54,832 bases of DNA from CAZSXU01 sp964610505 (lineage in GTDB: Bacteria > Arandabacterota > Arandabacteria > JAGLYR01). The notes below the pieces were generated by a model, which was not told where the DNA came from, searched no databases, and worked only from the letters and a program-made list of their open reading frames with translations. The stretch lies in NCBI GenBank assembly GCA_964610505.1, contig CAZSXU010000025.1:1-54832 (forward strand). The letters run 5' to 3'. Position 1 is the first letter of the stretch, and every line of letters starts with the position of its first letter. This document shows, piece by piece, positions 30,599-39,849 of the stretch. A program made the position numbers and the translations under genes.

Positions 30599-33199
30599 TC
30601 AACACTCCGGTTTCTTGACCGCCGCCTCGCCCTCTTCCTCGTACTGAGCCCTGTGCATTTCTTTCCATTCCTCGGCCGGCATCCGTCCGTTGAACCACAC
30701 CGTGCTCATCGGGTATTCGCTCGGCATGAAAATCACGTAGAAGAAATGCCAGATGATGATGGCCGAGACCGCAAGGATGGCTTCGTAGAAATGGATCACT
30801 TCGGCAACCCGGACGGACCAGGCCGGCAGCCAGCTCGTGGCAATCGTCGGGAACCACAGGACGAAACCGGTCAATCCCATGACCCCGGTTCCCCAGATGA
30901 CGGCCCAGTATTCAGCCTTCTGCGTGTAGTCAAAGGCCGCGAATGCGGGGCGCGCCTTCCTCAACCGAAGGTGGAAAGCCACGTTCTGGAAGGCCTGGGC
31001 GATGTCGATTCCGCGCGGGGCAATCTCTCTCAACGACCAGCGCCCGCGGCGAGTGACCGCCAACCAGGCAACATGGTACACCGAATCAACCACCAGGATC
31101 GTGGCCAGCGCCCGGTGCAGATTTGCTCGAATGACTTCGCGCCCGCCGAGCCCGATCAGCTTCACCCACCAGGCATCGGGGAACCGCAGCGCAAATCCCG
31201 TGATGGCTAGGCCCGTGAAGCTCAGCAACAGGACCAGGTGCTGCACTCTCTCCGCCTTGCGCCATCGGACCACATAGGGTTCGCTCCGCTGGTGACGGAA
31301 ATGTGCAACCAGCTCATGGCGTACGATGAGGAGGTTGTGCAGGAACATTCCGCCCAAAACCGCGGCAATCAGAACGATGTACACCAATCGGACCCATCCG
31401 TGGATCCCGCGAGCCTGAAGAGCGCTTTCGTGCGTGTAACTCTGGGCGAAGGTTGGATTCGATCCCTCATGGCAGCGCCCGCACGTGGCCGTCACGTTAT
31501 CCGCGTGGACGCTGGATTGCGGGTCGTGTGGACTCCGGACCTCGTGTGTATTGTGGCAGTCGGTGCAGCTGGCAACCAGGGTGCCCCCTGTCTGAACCGC
31601 CCACCCGTGGTAGCTGTCCAGGTAGCTTTCGACGACCCCTCTCGTAATGCCGTACTTCGCGTGGAGCTCCGGGTTGATATGGCAGTCTCCGCAGACTCCC
31701 CTGGCCATCTCTTCCGGTGTGGCGTCCGACACCAACTCGTCGGCCTGCTGCATCAGATGTTCATCGTGGCAGTCGTTGCACGTGGGGGAATCCTCGATCC
31801 CGAGAGCAACCGCCTTGCCGTGAATGGAGCCGTGATACTCACGCGCAGGACCGGAATGACATCTACCGCAGGTCTCCGCCAACCGATAGCGGTTGATTGC
31901 AGAGTTCGGATCCTGGGCGGTCTGGAGGTCGTGGGTGCCGTGGCAGTCGGTGCAGACGGCCGTCCGCTTCCCCTCCCTCCACCCTTTTCCGTGGACGGAC
32001 GTCAGGTAGTTCGGCAGGGTAATGGGCAAGCGAACATAATCACTCGTGATCACCGCCACATCGCCATGGCAGGATCCACAGAGGTCCGGGATGTTCGCCG
32101 CGAACGCGGGACACGCCGGATCGTCCACGGCGCAGATGCGGTGACCTTCGTGGCAGTCCGCGCAGGACGCCGCTCCCACGCTGCCTCGCAGGCGACCCAG
32201 GCGGTGGACGCTTCCACGATAGACCTCTTCCACTTCCTGATGGCAGGCGCCGCATCCCGAGTCATAGTGTTCGGCTTCCTCCTCGTCCTTGTGGGTGCTG
32301 TGGCAGGAGACGCAATTCATCTTTCCCGAGGCAAAAAGCCCGTCATGAACGGAACCGGCGAACTCTTCTCTCTCTTCGCCATGGCAGCTGTTGCAGGCTT
32401 CCGACACCTTCGCGGAAAGATGCGGCTTGTGCGTCCCGTGGACGTCGTGGCAGGATTGGCAGTTCAGGATCTCGGCCAGATCCTCTCCGAGAACCCTGTG
32501 CGCCCCCCGCTGAACGTCCTCCATCGCACCCGCATGGCAGGTTTCACAGAGACGGTTCACGGCGCCGGAGGAAGGCGGCAGGTCCGGCCCGTGTGTCTGA
32601 TGACAGGTAATGCATCCGGGGCAGGGCTTGCACTGTCTGGCGCCCCGAGCATGGACACCCGAGTCATAGGAAACGGTTTCCCGTGCGTGGCACCGCCGGC
32701 ACGCGTCCTCGGCCGTCCGGGTATCCAGACCTCGCATGCGGTGCGGGTCGCCGTCGATCCCGTGACAACCCGAGCAGTCCGGCGCCTCCGGATTGCCTCG
32801 CAGGTGGGCCCGGCCATGGAAGCTGACATGATAGCTGTCTACGGCGTCCTCATGGCAGCTCGAGCAATCGACCGGTTCGTACCGTTCATAGTGGGGGATG
32901 TCTTCGTAGTCGCCCGGGGCGGTGTGGCAATCCACGCAATCGAAGTCGCCATGGTTGCTGGCCCGGTAGTCATCGGCGAGGACACCGATTCCGCGCTCGT
33001 CTTCCGAAACGAGATCCGGGTCGTCATGGCATTCCAGACACGCGCCGGGCCCCGTTTGCGCCGGCAGCCGAGAAGCCAGCGGGAATACGCACAGGCCGAC
33101 CAGATACAGCGCGACCAGACCGGATGCAGCCGCCGCGGACCTCCACAGAGATCGCCTGCTGGTCCCACCCGGGCGTACCGGGCTGCCGGGGGTCGTCAT
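30599..33199 (-). CDS. CbcL-like inner-membrane cytochrome: 19 c-type haems fused to cytochrome b
   Basis: The 866-residue protein starts with an uncleaved-looking anchor (residues about 16-45), then a periplasmic region with nineteen CXXCH motifs (first CLECH, last CGRCH) and finally five membrane spans (GWVRLVYIVLIAAVLGGMF to IIIWHFFYVIFM) of the HydC/FdnI/cytochrome b561 type with conserved His and the FMPSEYPMS end motif. Known CbcL has the same design but about nine c haems; this one is much larger. It would oxidise menaquinol and deliver electrons to periplasmic cytochromes. ATG 33199 is preceded very closely by GAGGAG; the tetrahaem gene ends 42 bases upstream and is cotranscribed. Confidence 0.9.
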   Translation of the reverse strand: MTTPGSPVRPGGTSRRSLWRSAAAASGLVALYLVGLCVFPLASRLPAQTGPGACLECHDDPDLVSEDERGIGVLADDYRASNHGDFDCVDCHTAPGDYEDIPHYERYEPVDCSSCHEDAVDSYHVSFHGRAHLRGNPEAPDCSGCHGIDGDPHRMRGLDTRTAEDACRRCHARETVSYDSGVHARGARQCKPCPGCITCHQTHGPDLPPSSGAVNRLCETCHAGAMEDVQRGAHRVLGEDLAEILNCQSCHDVHGTHKPHLSAKVSEACNSCHGEEREEFAGSVHDGLFASGKMNCVSCHSTHKDEEEAEHYDSGCGACHQEVEEVYRGSVHRLGRLRGSVGAASCADCHEGHRICAVDDPACPAFAANIPDLCGSCHGDVAVITSDYVRLPITLPNYLTSVHGKGWREGKRTAVCTDCHGTHDLQTAQDPNSAINRYRLAETCGRCHSGPAREYHGSIHGKAVALGIEDSPTCNDCHDEHLMQQADELVSDATPEEMARGVCGDCHINPELHAKYGITRGVVESYLDSYHGWAVQTGGTLVASCTDCHNTHEVRSPHDPQSSVHADNVTATCGRCHEGSNPTFAQSYTHESALQARGIHGWVRLVYIVLIAAVLGGMFLHNLLIVRHELVAHFRHQRSEPYVVRWRKAERVQHLVLLLSFTGLAITGFALRFPDAWWVKLIGLGGREVIRANLHRALATILVVDSVYHVAWLAVTRRGRWSLREIAPRGIDIAQAFQNVAFHLRLRKARPAFAAFDYTQKAEYWAVIWGTGVMGLTGFVLWFPTIATSWLPAWSVRVAEVIHFYEAILAVSAIIIWHFFYVIFMPSEYPMSTVWFNGRMPAEEWKEMHRAQYEEEGEAAVKKPEC

Positions 33200-33240
33200 G
33201 GACTCCTCGCTTCGACGGTCCTCACGCTTTCCAGGACAGG

Positions 33241-33840
33241 CTATTCGCTCTTCTTCTCCCCTTCCGCCTTCTCGCACGGTTTGAGGTGGGCAATCATAGC
33301 GGATTTCTTCTCGAAGTCAAATACCTTGTATGTCGGGCTCTGTTTGTTGTGGCACTTCACGCACATCTCTTCCGTGGTCTCCCAGAGTCCGGCCGCGACG
33401 GCTTTCTCGTGGTTCTTCATCACGGTCAGCTTCTTGTAAGCGCTGCCGGGGCCGTGGCACGACTCACACTGAACGCCGTCTTCCAGCTTCAGCGCAGCCT
33501 TGGCGATTTGCTCTTTCTTGAGCCCGTAGGCCGTCGCGTGACAGCTCAGGCACTCAGCCGCTTCCTGTGGGGGAACCTCTATCCCGAGTTTCTTTGCGAT
33601 CTCGGCGGACTCCTCCGTTGCCAGCGTAGCGTAGGCTCCGGCATGGGGCCCCTTGAGCCAGACGCCGTGCTGGTTGCCGCTCTTCTTGCTCTTGTGACAC
33701 ATCTTGCACGATTTCACGCCGACGTACTGGAAGGTCGGTTCGGCCTTCTTCTCCTCCGGTTTGGCTTTCTCACCTTGCGCCCAAGCGCCGCCGATTGCGA
33801 CACAAACGACGGCGACCACAGCCAGCAGGGATTTTCGCAT
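33241..33840 (-). CDS. Tetrahaem cytochrome c (c554-like)
   Basis: The 199-residue protein has a signal peptide (MRKSLLAVVAVVCVAIGGAWA) and four CXXCH motifs: CKMCH, CLSCH, CESCH (in the CESCHGPGS context typical of cytochrome c554-like proteins) and CVKCH. The body is Lys-rich, suggesting a basic soluble shuttle. It lies directly upstream of the CbcL-like gene on the same strand, so it is the likely immediate electron acceptor or an exchange partner of that complex. AGGAGGAG precedes the ATG. Confidence 0.93.
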   Translation of the reverse strand: MRKSLLAVVAVVCVAIGGAWAQGEKAKPEEKKAEPTFQYVGVKSCKMCHKSKKSGNQHGVWLKGPHAGAYATLATEESAEIAKKLGIEVPPQEAAECLSCHATAYGLKKEQIAKAALKLEDGVQCESCHGPGSAYKKLTVMKNHEKAVAAGLWETTEEMCVKCHNKQSPTYKVFDFEKKSAMIAHLKPCEKAEGEKKSE

Positions 33841-34025
33841 CGCTCCTCCTCATCAGGTTTGGTTTGGGCCACAGGGCCGGGATTCGACCTTCGGGCGTCC
33901 CTACACCGTTCAACACTTGATATTGCCACGGAGTCAATGCCGGAGTCAAGGTGGTTCCGGGTTCACCCGCGAGAATTCGGGCCCCCCGGAGGTTGCGGAT
34001 TCGGGGCTGCTGGGCCGGTTCTTGC

Positions 34026-34066
34026 CCTTTCTCCGGGTTCCGTCAGCCCCGGAACCCGGAGAAAGG
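34026..34066. other. 17-bp perfect hairpin between divergent genes
   Basis: CCTTTCTCCGGGTTCCG (34026-34042) is repeated in inverse complement at 34050-34066 around TCAGCCC. It lies upstream of the predicted promoter at 34090 and of the divergent tetrahaem cytochrome gene, so it should not be a terminator of either. The rest of 33841-34200 shows no gene. Confidence 0.7.
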
Positions 34067-34089
34067 CGGCACCGGGCCTCAGGAATAGC

Positions 34090-34118
34090 TTGATTGTGCC
34101 CCCCCGCTGGTGTAGCAT
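34090..34118 (+). promoter_or_regulatory. Promoter of the acyl-CoA transferase gene
   Basis: TTGATT (34090-34095) and TAGCAT (34113-34118) are 17 bases apart, about 80 bases before the start codon. Confidence 0.55.
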
Positions 34119-34200
34119 ATCCAGTTTGTGTGGACCCTGGAGCCCCCGCACGGGGGACCCGCCCAGGGTCCGTATGATCGTCCCTTCGGGAGGCTGAAGA

Positions 34201-35499
34201 ATGGGTTGGATGAACACGTTTCGTGAGAAATCGACCACACCGGAAGAAGCGGTTCGTTGCATCAAGAGCAGTGACCGCGTGTACATCAGCGGGAATGCGG
34301 CGACACCCTATCCCCTGCTCGAAGCCTTGGCGGCTCGGAAGGACGAGCTGAACGACGTCGAGATCACCCACGTGCTTCTTTACGGCAACGATCCCCTCTC
34401 CGCCCCGGAAATGGATGGGCATTTCCGGCACAACTCCCTGTTCGTCGGGCCTGCGGATCGCGGGGCGGTCAACGAAGGGCGGGCGGATTACGTTCCCATC
34501 TTCCTCAACGAAATTCCCAATCTGTTCTTCCTGGGCCTGATGCCCCTGGATGTCGCCGTTCTTCATACGTCGATTCCCGATGAACACGGTTTCCTAAGCC
34601 TCGGCGTCGAAACGCTCGCGTCCAAGGCCGCGGCGCGCACGGCGAAGACCGTGGTCGCTCTGGTCAACGAGAAGATGCCGCGAACTCTTGGGGATTCCTT
34701 CATACACATCAGCCGCGTCAACTCCCTTGTGGAAGTCTCGATGGACCTTCCGGAGCTCCCCCGGAAACCGGCCACCGACGTGGAGAAACAAATCGGACGG
34801 CACGTCGCAGACCTGGTGGAAGACGGCGCCACCCTCCAGCTGGGCATCGGAGGGATTCCCGACGCCGCACTCGCCGCACTGGGGGACAAGAAAGATCTCG
34901 GAATCCACACGGAGATGGTCTCCGACGGCATCATGGAGGCCGTCGAGGCCGGCGTGATCACCGGAGCGAGGAAGAACCTCCACGCAGGAAAAGCCGTGAC
35001 CACCTTCCTCTTCGGATCGACGCAGCTCTACGACTTTGCGGACAACAATCCGATGTTCGAGTGCCATCCGGTGGAGCATACCAACGATCCCTTCGTGATC
35101 AGCCAGAACGACAACATGACGGCCATCAACTCCGCCATCGAAGTGGATATCACCGGCCAGGTGTGTTCGGATTCGATCGGGACGCGCATCTACAGCGGAT
35201 TCGGCGGACAGGTGGACTTCATTCGGGGCGCCGCCCGCTCCAAGGGCGGCAAGCCCATCATCGCCCTTCCCTCCAGCGCCAAGCGGGACCAGATCTCCCG
35301 CATCGTCTCGGAGCTCCATATCGGCGCAGGCGTGGTGACGACCCGCGCGGACGTCCACTACGTCGTTACCGAATACGGAGTCGCCTTCCTGCACGGGAAG
35401 AATCTCAAAGAGCGCGCCCGCGCCCTCATCGACGTAGCCCACCCGAATTTCCGGGAGGAGCTCGAGAAGGCGGCCTACGAGAGGAAGATCTTCAGATAG
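34201..35499 (+). CDS. Acetyl-CoA hydrolase/transferase family (4-hydroxybutyrate CoA-transferase-like)
   Basis: The 432-residue protein matches the AcH/4-HB CoA-transferase family: ISGNAATPYPLLEAL at the N-terminus, LGIGGIPDAALAAL near 216-229, HTEMVSDG, and SGFGGQVDFIRGAARSKGG near the C-terminus. The catalytic glutamate is expected in the HTEM region (known of the family). It moves CoA between acetate or another acid and an acyl-CoA, or hydrolyses acetyl-CoA. GGAGG precedes the ATG. It stands alone, convergent to DUF4416. It could feed the HMG-CoA/methylcrotonyl-CoA genes 30 kb away, but no direct link is visible. Confidence 0.9.
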   Translation: MGWMNTFREKSTTPEEAVRCIKSSDRVYISGNAATPYPLLEALAARKDELNDVEITHVLLYGNDPLSAPEMDGHFRHNSLFVGPADRGAVNEGRADYVPIFLNEIPNLFFLGLMPLDVAVLHTSIPDEHGFLSLGVETLASKAAARTAKTVVALVNEKMPRTLGDSFIHISRVNSLVEVSMDLPELPRKPATDVEKQIGRHVADLVEDGATLQLGIGGIPDAALAALGDKKDLGIHTEMVSDGIMEAVEAGVITGARKNLHAGKAVTTFLFGSTQLYDFADNNPMFECHPVEHTNDPFVISQNDNMTAINSAIEVDITGQVCSDSIGTRIYSGFGGQVDFIRGAARSKGGKPIIALPSSAKRDQISRIVSELHIGAGVVTTRADVHYVVTEYGVAFLHGKNLKERARALIDVAHPNFREELEKAAYERKIFR

Positions 35500-35508
35500 C
35501 GGGCCGGA

Positions 35509-36045
35509 TCAGGAACTCCGGGTGCGATCCCGCCGCTTGGCCTTGTAGAGACGGCGGATGTCCGAGAGAACGGAATCGTAGCGCCCGTCGCGGAAGTCAG
35601 GAAACCCCCACGGAAAGGCCCGCCACCCCTTGTCGTAGTACAGCGTTGGGTCCGCGTAGATTCCACGGCCCAGGCAGATCTTGGGCCCCTGGAATTTCGC
35701 CGAGGCCAGCACGATCTTGTAGAGGTCCATGTATCCGGGATCCAGATTCACGCACCGCCGCCCACTGCGCACATGTTCGTCCTCGATCCTCTGGGTTCTG
35801 AGCTTCACGTCTACGATCCCTTCGGGGGGAATCAGCCGCTCAAACGCGACGAACCGGCGCTGGAGCCCCAATCCCATTTCAGGCTCGTAGTAATCCGTGA
35901 CGTCGAAGGGAAAGGCTTTCGACTCCAGGTCTATGGGCCCGAAGCAATGGGCCAGCGTTTCTTTGACGCGAGGAAGCACCCGGTCCGAGGACGTCAGGAT
36001 TCCGATGAAGAGCTGGACAGGTTCGGCCGGAACGGGCATGGACAT
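35509..36045 (-). CDS. DUF4416 family protein
   Basis: The 178-residue protein shows the DUF4416 pattern: VQLFIGILTSS at the N-terminus, FDVTDYYEPEMG, RRVNLDPGY-like RRCVNLDPGYMDLYKIVLAS, and YYDKGWRAFPWGFPDFR near the C-terminus. Function is unknown; the family is common in Deltaproteobacteria and FCB-type genomes. An ATG two codons downstream (36039) is an alternative start. It is followed at its 3' side, nine bases away, by the end of the convergent CoA-transferase gene; the N-acetyltransferase gene lies 36 bases upstream in the same direction. Confidence 0.85.
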   Translation of the reverse strand: MSMPVPAEPVQLFIGILTSSDRVLPRVKETLAHCFGPIDLESKAFPFDVTDYYEPEMGLGLQRRFVAFERLIPPEGIVDVKLRTQRIEDEHVRSGRRCVNLDPGYMDLYKIVLASAKFQGPKICLGRGIYADPTLYYDKGWRAFPWGFPDFRDGRYDSVLSDIRRLYKAKRRDRTRSS

Positions 36046-36081
36046 CGCTAGAGGGTCCTCTCCCGGGCGTTCGTCCAGCGG

Positions 36082-36948
36082 TCACGCGCCCGGCAACCCG
36101 GCAACCATCGCAGAGGACCGCCGGGATCTTCGCTCGGCCAGAATGGAGGCGGCCTCCTCCACCCAGTGCGGAGAGATTCCGAAGTATGTCTTCACCGTCC
36201 GGTGAAGGTTTTGCCGAACGTTTTCTTTCCTCTGGCCGCGGAAGGTCGTCACGCGAAGATGATTCTTCCGGAGATAGAGGTGGCCCTGCGGGCTCGCCCG
36301 GTAAAGGCAAATCTGGTTGAGCGAGGGTTTATAGAACGATTCCATCCAGTACTGCTCGAAGTCCTCTTCCGAAACCTGCCGATTGGAGAAGCTGTAGCGC
36401 CATTTTCTTTCTCTCGCCATGTAGGTGAACAGATGAAATCGGCTCTCCTGCGGAACGAACACCAATTCCACACCGCCATGACGTGATGCAAAGCGGATGG
36501 GCCGGTCTTCATACAGCTGAACCGGGCGGTTGAGTCCATAGCCGGGATCGATCAGATAGTCGGTCTCCCCCACGCGCGCCACGACGGCGCAATGGATATT
36601 CTCTCCGGCCCGCATGTTCGCCATCACCTTGTAGCACGTGAAACCCGCGTATCTCAACAGGCGATCGAGAAAGTAGGTCAGGGAGAAACAGGTTCCGCCC
36701 AGACGGTGCTCGATATGGTTCTGCATGACTTCCGCCGGGAGGCGGAACCTGACGGGGGATTCGCCGTCCACTCCGCTCTGGATGATCTTGCTCAGATTCT
36801 CGTAGGGAATTCTCGAGAACGCAGAGACGAGACGCTGAAGAAACAGGGGATCCCGGGCGGAAGGATCCAACCCGAAGTAGTCAAAGAACTGCTGGCTCGA
36901 TTCCGTCTGGTCACCGGCTTCCGATGGACGAATGATCCGGTCCTTCAC
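36082..36948 (-). CDS. Arylamine N-acetyltransferase family protein
   Basis: The 288-residue protein shows the NAT signatures IPYENLSKI, RLGGTCFSLTYFLDRLL, NIHCAVVARV and LIDPGYGLNRP. The catalytic triad is Cys87-His119-Asp134; the His-Asp spacing of 15 is as in characterised enzymes. It would transfer acetyl or another acyl group from CoA to an arylamine, or to an amine in a biosynthetic pathway as in rifamycin-type amide synthases. I chose GTG 36948, close behind GGGGGGAA; the frame continues upstream into the S9 peptidase end. The natural substrate is unknown. Confidence 0.88.
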   Translation of the reverse strand: MKDRIIRPSEAGDQTESSQQFFDYFGLDPSARDPLFLQRLVSAFSRIPYENLSKIIQSGVDGESPVRFRLPAEVMQNHIEHRLGGTCFSLTYFLDRLLRYAGFTCYKVMANMRAGENIHCAVVARVGETDYLIDPGYGLNRPVQLYEDRPIRFASRHGGVELVFVPQESRFHLFTYMARERKWRYSFSNRQVSEEDFEQYWMESFYKPSLNQICLYRASPQGHLYLRKNHLRVTTFRGQRKENVRQNLHRTVKTYFGISPHWVEEAASILAERRSRRSSAMVAGLPGA

Positions 36949-37019
36949 GCTTCCCCCCACAATCCCGGTGCCCGTCTCACTGTTTCTCCGGAGTCTCTGG
37001 GACGCCGCCCTCGAAACAT

Positions 37020-39689
37020 CTACTCGTCCCACCGGGCGTCCCACGCTTCAGGCTGGTCCTTCAGAACCTTGTCGAACCACTCCAGCCGAATCTCATTGTG
37101 CGCCACGCGGATCGATTGCGTTCCCACGATCCCGTGTTCCTGACCGGGGAACCGAACATACACGACGTCCTTGCGAAGAACGCGCAGAGCCGTGAACATC
37201 TGATCGGACTCGCCCGAAGGAACGTTCGTGTCACCGGTGCCGTGGGTCAGAAGAAGAGGTGTATGAATGTTGTTCGCGTGGAAGAGCGGCGAACGCTCGA
37301 CGAAGATGTCCGGGCGGTTCCAGGGAAAACTTCGCGCCAGAGCCACGTCCCCGTACAGGTATCCCCAACGCCCCTGCCCCCAGTAGCTCGTGATGTTACT
37401 GATGCCGTAGGAGGCTTCGGCCGCCGCAAAGAGATCCGTCTTGGTCAGAATCTGCATCGTCAGGAACCCACCGTAGCTCCCACCGAAGGCGCCGACGCTC
37501 TCCCCATCGATGAATGGATGCTCCGCCAGGACGCTCTGTACACCCTCGATCACGTCCTCGGCCGCCCGCTCGCCCCAGTCATTGACATGAGCGTCGGCGA
37601 ATTCCGGCCCGTACCCCACGGCGCCGACGGGATTGAGGGTATACACGACATAGCCGTTGGCCGCCAGGTAGTGGTTCCGCCAGACAAACGCCTCGCCGTT
37701 GGGAAATACGCCGCCGTAGTAATACACGATCATGGGATAGGTTCGGGTCCGCTCGAAACCCGGCGGGTAGTAGATCCACCCCTCGATGTCCTGCCCGCGG
37801 GCATTGATGAAATTCCACGGTTCGGTGTTTCCAAAGCGAATCTGTGAATATACCGGCTCGCCGGGAAGGAGCAGCTCCTGTAGATCTCGGCGTTTGAGAT
37901 CGTAACGGAACAGGCACGGAGGGCGGTCGATCGAACTCCCGTAGAGCAGCAGCCGACTTGCGCTGCCGCTGCCGCTGATTCCGTAGACGGCGGAGGGCTC
38001 GAGCGGAAGATGGGTGATCCGATTCTTGCCCACATCGGCCCGATAGAGATGGTTCTTCCCTCCGGCGGTTGCCGTGAAATAGATGAAATCGCTTTCGGGA
38101 TCCCACCACAGCCGAGGGCCGCCCCGGCCCGCACCGTAGAGATCCGCACCCACCGAAGGATGGAACTCGCCGGTAAGATTCAGCATCGTCCCGCCGGCTC
38201 GATGCCACACATAGAGATCCTGTTCATAGGCGTTGTGGTCGACGGATTCGGGAAGGGTATCCGTTTCCGATGGAGAGGCCACCCACGCGATTCTCTCGCC
38301 CCTCGAGCCAACGGTGAGATCGCTCAGAACGGCGAAACGCATTTCCCTCTCCAGGGTCGCCTCGAAGGTCTGGAGATCCAGTGTCCAGAGCTCCATCTTC
38401 TCGTACGGGCGTACGTCGATGGGCACCGTCCTCACGAAAGCCACCAGAGGACGCTGAGAACACGACGCGATCTGCCCGATGGAAAACTCTCCCTCCGTCA
38501 GCAGGCGCTCCACGCGGTCGGCGAGAGACACCATCCAGAGGTGATGGCGATCCTTCCAGCCCGGCCATCGCATGTAAGGTTCGGTCAAGCGCTCGTACGG
38601 GCTCTCCTCGCTCTCGTTCTCGACGTCTGCGGTGGACACAAAGAGGAGGGCTTCCCCGTCACCGGACCAGACGAATTCAGTGAGCGCTTTCTTCCCCTGA
38701 AGCACCTTTTCGAGCGAACCTTCATTCAGATTCAGGATCCAGAGATCCGAAACCCCGTCCTCACCCGCCATGACCATCGCCAGCCGGGAGCCGTCCGGCG
38801 ACCAGGCCACAGAAGACACCGAGGCCTGGAGGTCCAGCGTCTGTACAAGCGCCCCGCTCTTTGCCTCACGGATTTCGAGAAACGTCTCCGTCCGATCCAC
38901 ATCCGGAACCCAGCGAGAGCGCTGGACGACGAACCGGCTCCCGTCGGGAGAGATCCGCGCAGATCCGCCCTCGACGATTCTGGAGAGGTCATCGAGGCGG
39001 GCAAACGTTCGTTGAGGAGACAGCGAAACCCGGGTAGTCTTCCCCGCTCTGTCCGCCGCGATTCGCAGGGCGGCTCTCAACCTCCACGAATCGAGACTGT
39101 CGCCCGGGGAGACGGCCGTTCGGATCAAGAGCAGAGACTTCCCCGTAGGCAGATCGAGGGTCGCTGTCGTCTCAGGTTCTTCGTCGGTACGAGCCGTGAC
39201 TTTCGCCTTGCGCGCCGCTTCTTCGCCGTCCAGGGTAACGCACAGAACGTTGCGACTCCAGACGACCAGGTCGACCGTCTGGCGCCGCGAAGAGTCCAGG
39301 TAACACGCCAGAAGGGCCACGGACGCTTTCCCCTCCGCGGGTTCCAGAGCCACTTCTCCGTCGACCGCCGAGCGCTCGCTCCAAAACAGCGTCTCTCCCG
39401 CCCTCCAGGCGAGGGCTCTGCCGGGCTCCGGCCACAAGTCCACGCCCGGCACGGCGGGTTCGTCCAGGAGAGCCGCACTGGTCGCTCCCGATTCCGTGGC
39501 GCTGAAGAGCGGCAGCCGTTCGGCCACCGGACCGGCAGCCAACCACGCATCGATGCGTATATCCTCGGGAGTGGTGTGGTCTGCATCCCCCGCGTCGTCG
39601 GCCCACGTGTTTCCAGCGATACCGACCAAGACAACGGCGGCGATGATTTCCAGAAGAATCCCTACTCGGCTCACGGCTAGCCCCCTCAT
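37020..39689 (-). CDS. Secreted S9 family peptidase (prolyl oligopeptidase/DPP-like)
   Basis: The 889-residue protein has a signal peptide (VGILLEIIAAVVLVGIAGNT, cleavage near WA), an N-terminal beta region of its own, a WD40/TolB-like propeller with SPDGSRF and SPDGSRLA repeats, and a C-terminal alpha/beta-hydrolase domain. The triad is Ser738 (FGGSYGG), Asp820 (GTGDTNVP) and His852 (GQEHGI); the Asp-His distance of 32 is as in dipeptidyl peptidase IV. It degrades small peptides in the periplasm or outside. ATG 39689 is chosen for the immediate signal peptide; ATG 39710 is an alternative with GGAGG upstream. The extra N-terminal domain of about 200 residues is unusual. Confidence 0.9.
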   Translation of the reverse strand: MRGLAVSRVGILLEIIAAVVLVGIAGNTWADDAGDADHTTPEDIRIDAWLAAGPVAERLPLFSATESGATSAALLDEPAVPGVDLWPEPGRALAWRAGETLFWSERSAVDGEVALEPAEGKASVALLACYLDSSRRQTVDLVVWSRNVLCVTLDGEEAARKAKVTARTDEEPETTATLDLPTGKSLLLIRTAVSPGDSLDSWRLRAALRIAADRAGKTTRVSLSPQRTFARLDDLSRIVEGGSARISPDGSRFVVQRSRWVPDVDRTETFLEIREAKSGALVQTLDLQASVSSVAWSPDGSRLAMVMAGEDGVSDLWILNLNEGSLEKVLQGKKALTEFVWSGDGEALLFVSTADVENESEESPYERLTEPYMRWPGWKDRHHLWMVSLADRVERLLTEGEFSIGQIASCSQRPLVAFVRTVPIDVRPYEKMELWTLDLQTFEATLEREMRFAVLSDLTVGSRGERIAWVASPSETDTLPESVDHNAYEQDLYVWHRAGGTMLNLTGEFHPSVGADLYGAGRGGPRLWWDPESDFIYFTATAGGKNHLYRADVGKNRITHLPLEPSAVYGISGSGSASRLLLYGSSIDRPPCLFRYDLKRRDLQELLLPGEPVYSQIRFGNTEPWNFINARGQDIEGWIYYPPGFERTRTYPMIVYYYGGVFPNGEAFVWRNHYLAANGYVVYTLNPVGAVGYGPEFADAHVNDWGERAAEDVIEGVQSVLAEHPFIDGESVGAFGGSYGGFLTMQILTKTDLFAAAEASYGISNITSYWGQGRWGYLYGDVALARSFPWNRPDIFVERSPLFHANNIHTPLLLTHGTGDTNVPSGESDQMFTALRVLRKDVVYVRFPGQEHGIVGTQSIRVAHNEIRLEWFDKVLKDQPEAWDARWDE

Positions 39690-39849
39690 GCTCCGCCAAC
39701 CTCCGACCATTTGGACGGATCCCTCCCTGCGGATCCGGAATCTCGCCCATGTCCCGTGCGTGCGACACCGACGACTAGGCGGGTCTGCAAACAACCCGCG
39801 CCGGCTTCATGCATAGACTTTCAGCCCTGGTATCGCGAGCGGTCACGCG

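Noticed and set aside
31238..33439. Plus-strand 733-codon open frame opposite the 19-haem cytochrome
   Set aside because: The minus-strand frame has 19 CXXCH motifs and membrane spans; the plus frame has no recognisable domain. Shadow frame.
34201..35499. Glutaconate CoA-transferase-like decarboxylase (Aib type) that would complete the isovaleryl-CoA route
   Set aside because: The protein belongs to the acetyl-CoA hydrolase/4-hydroxybutyrate CoA-transferase family as a single chain, not to the two-subunit glutaconate CoA-transferase-like decarboxylases.
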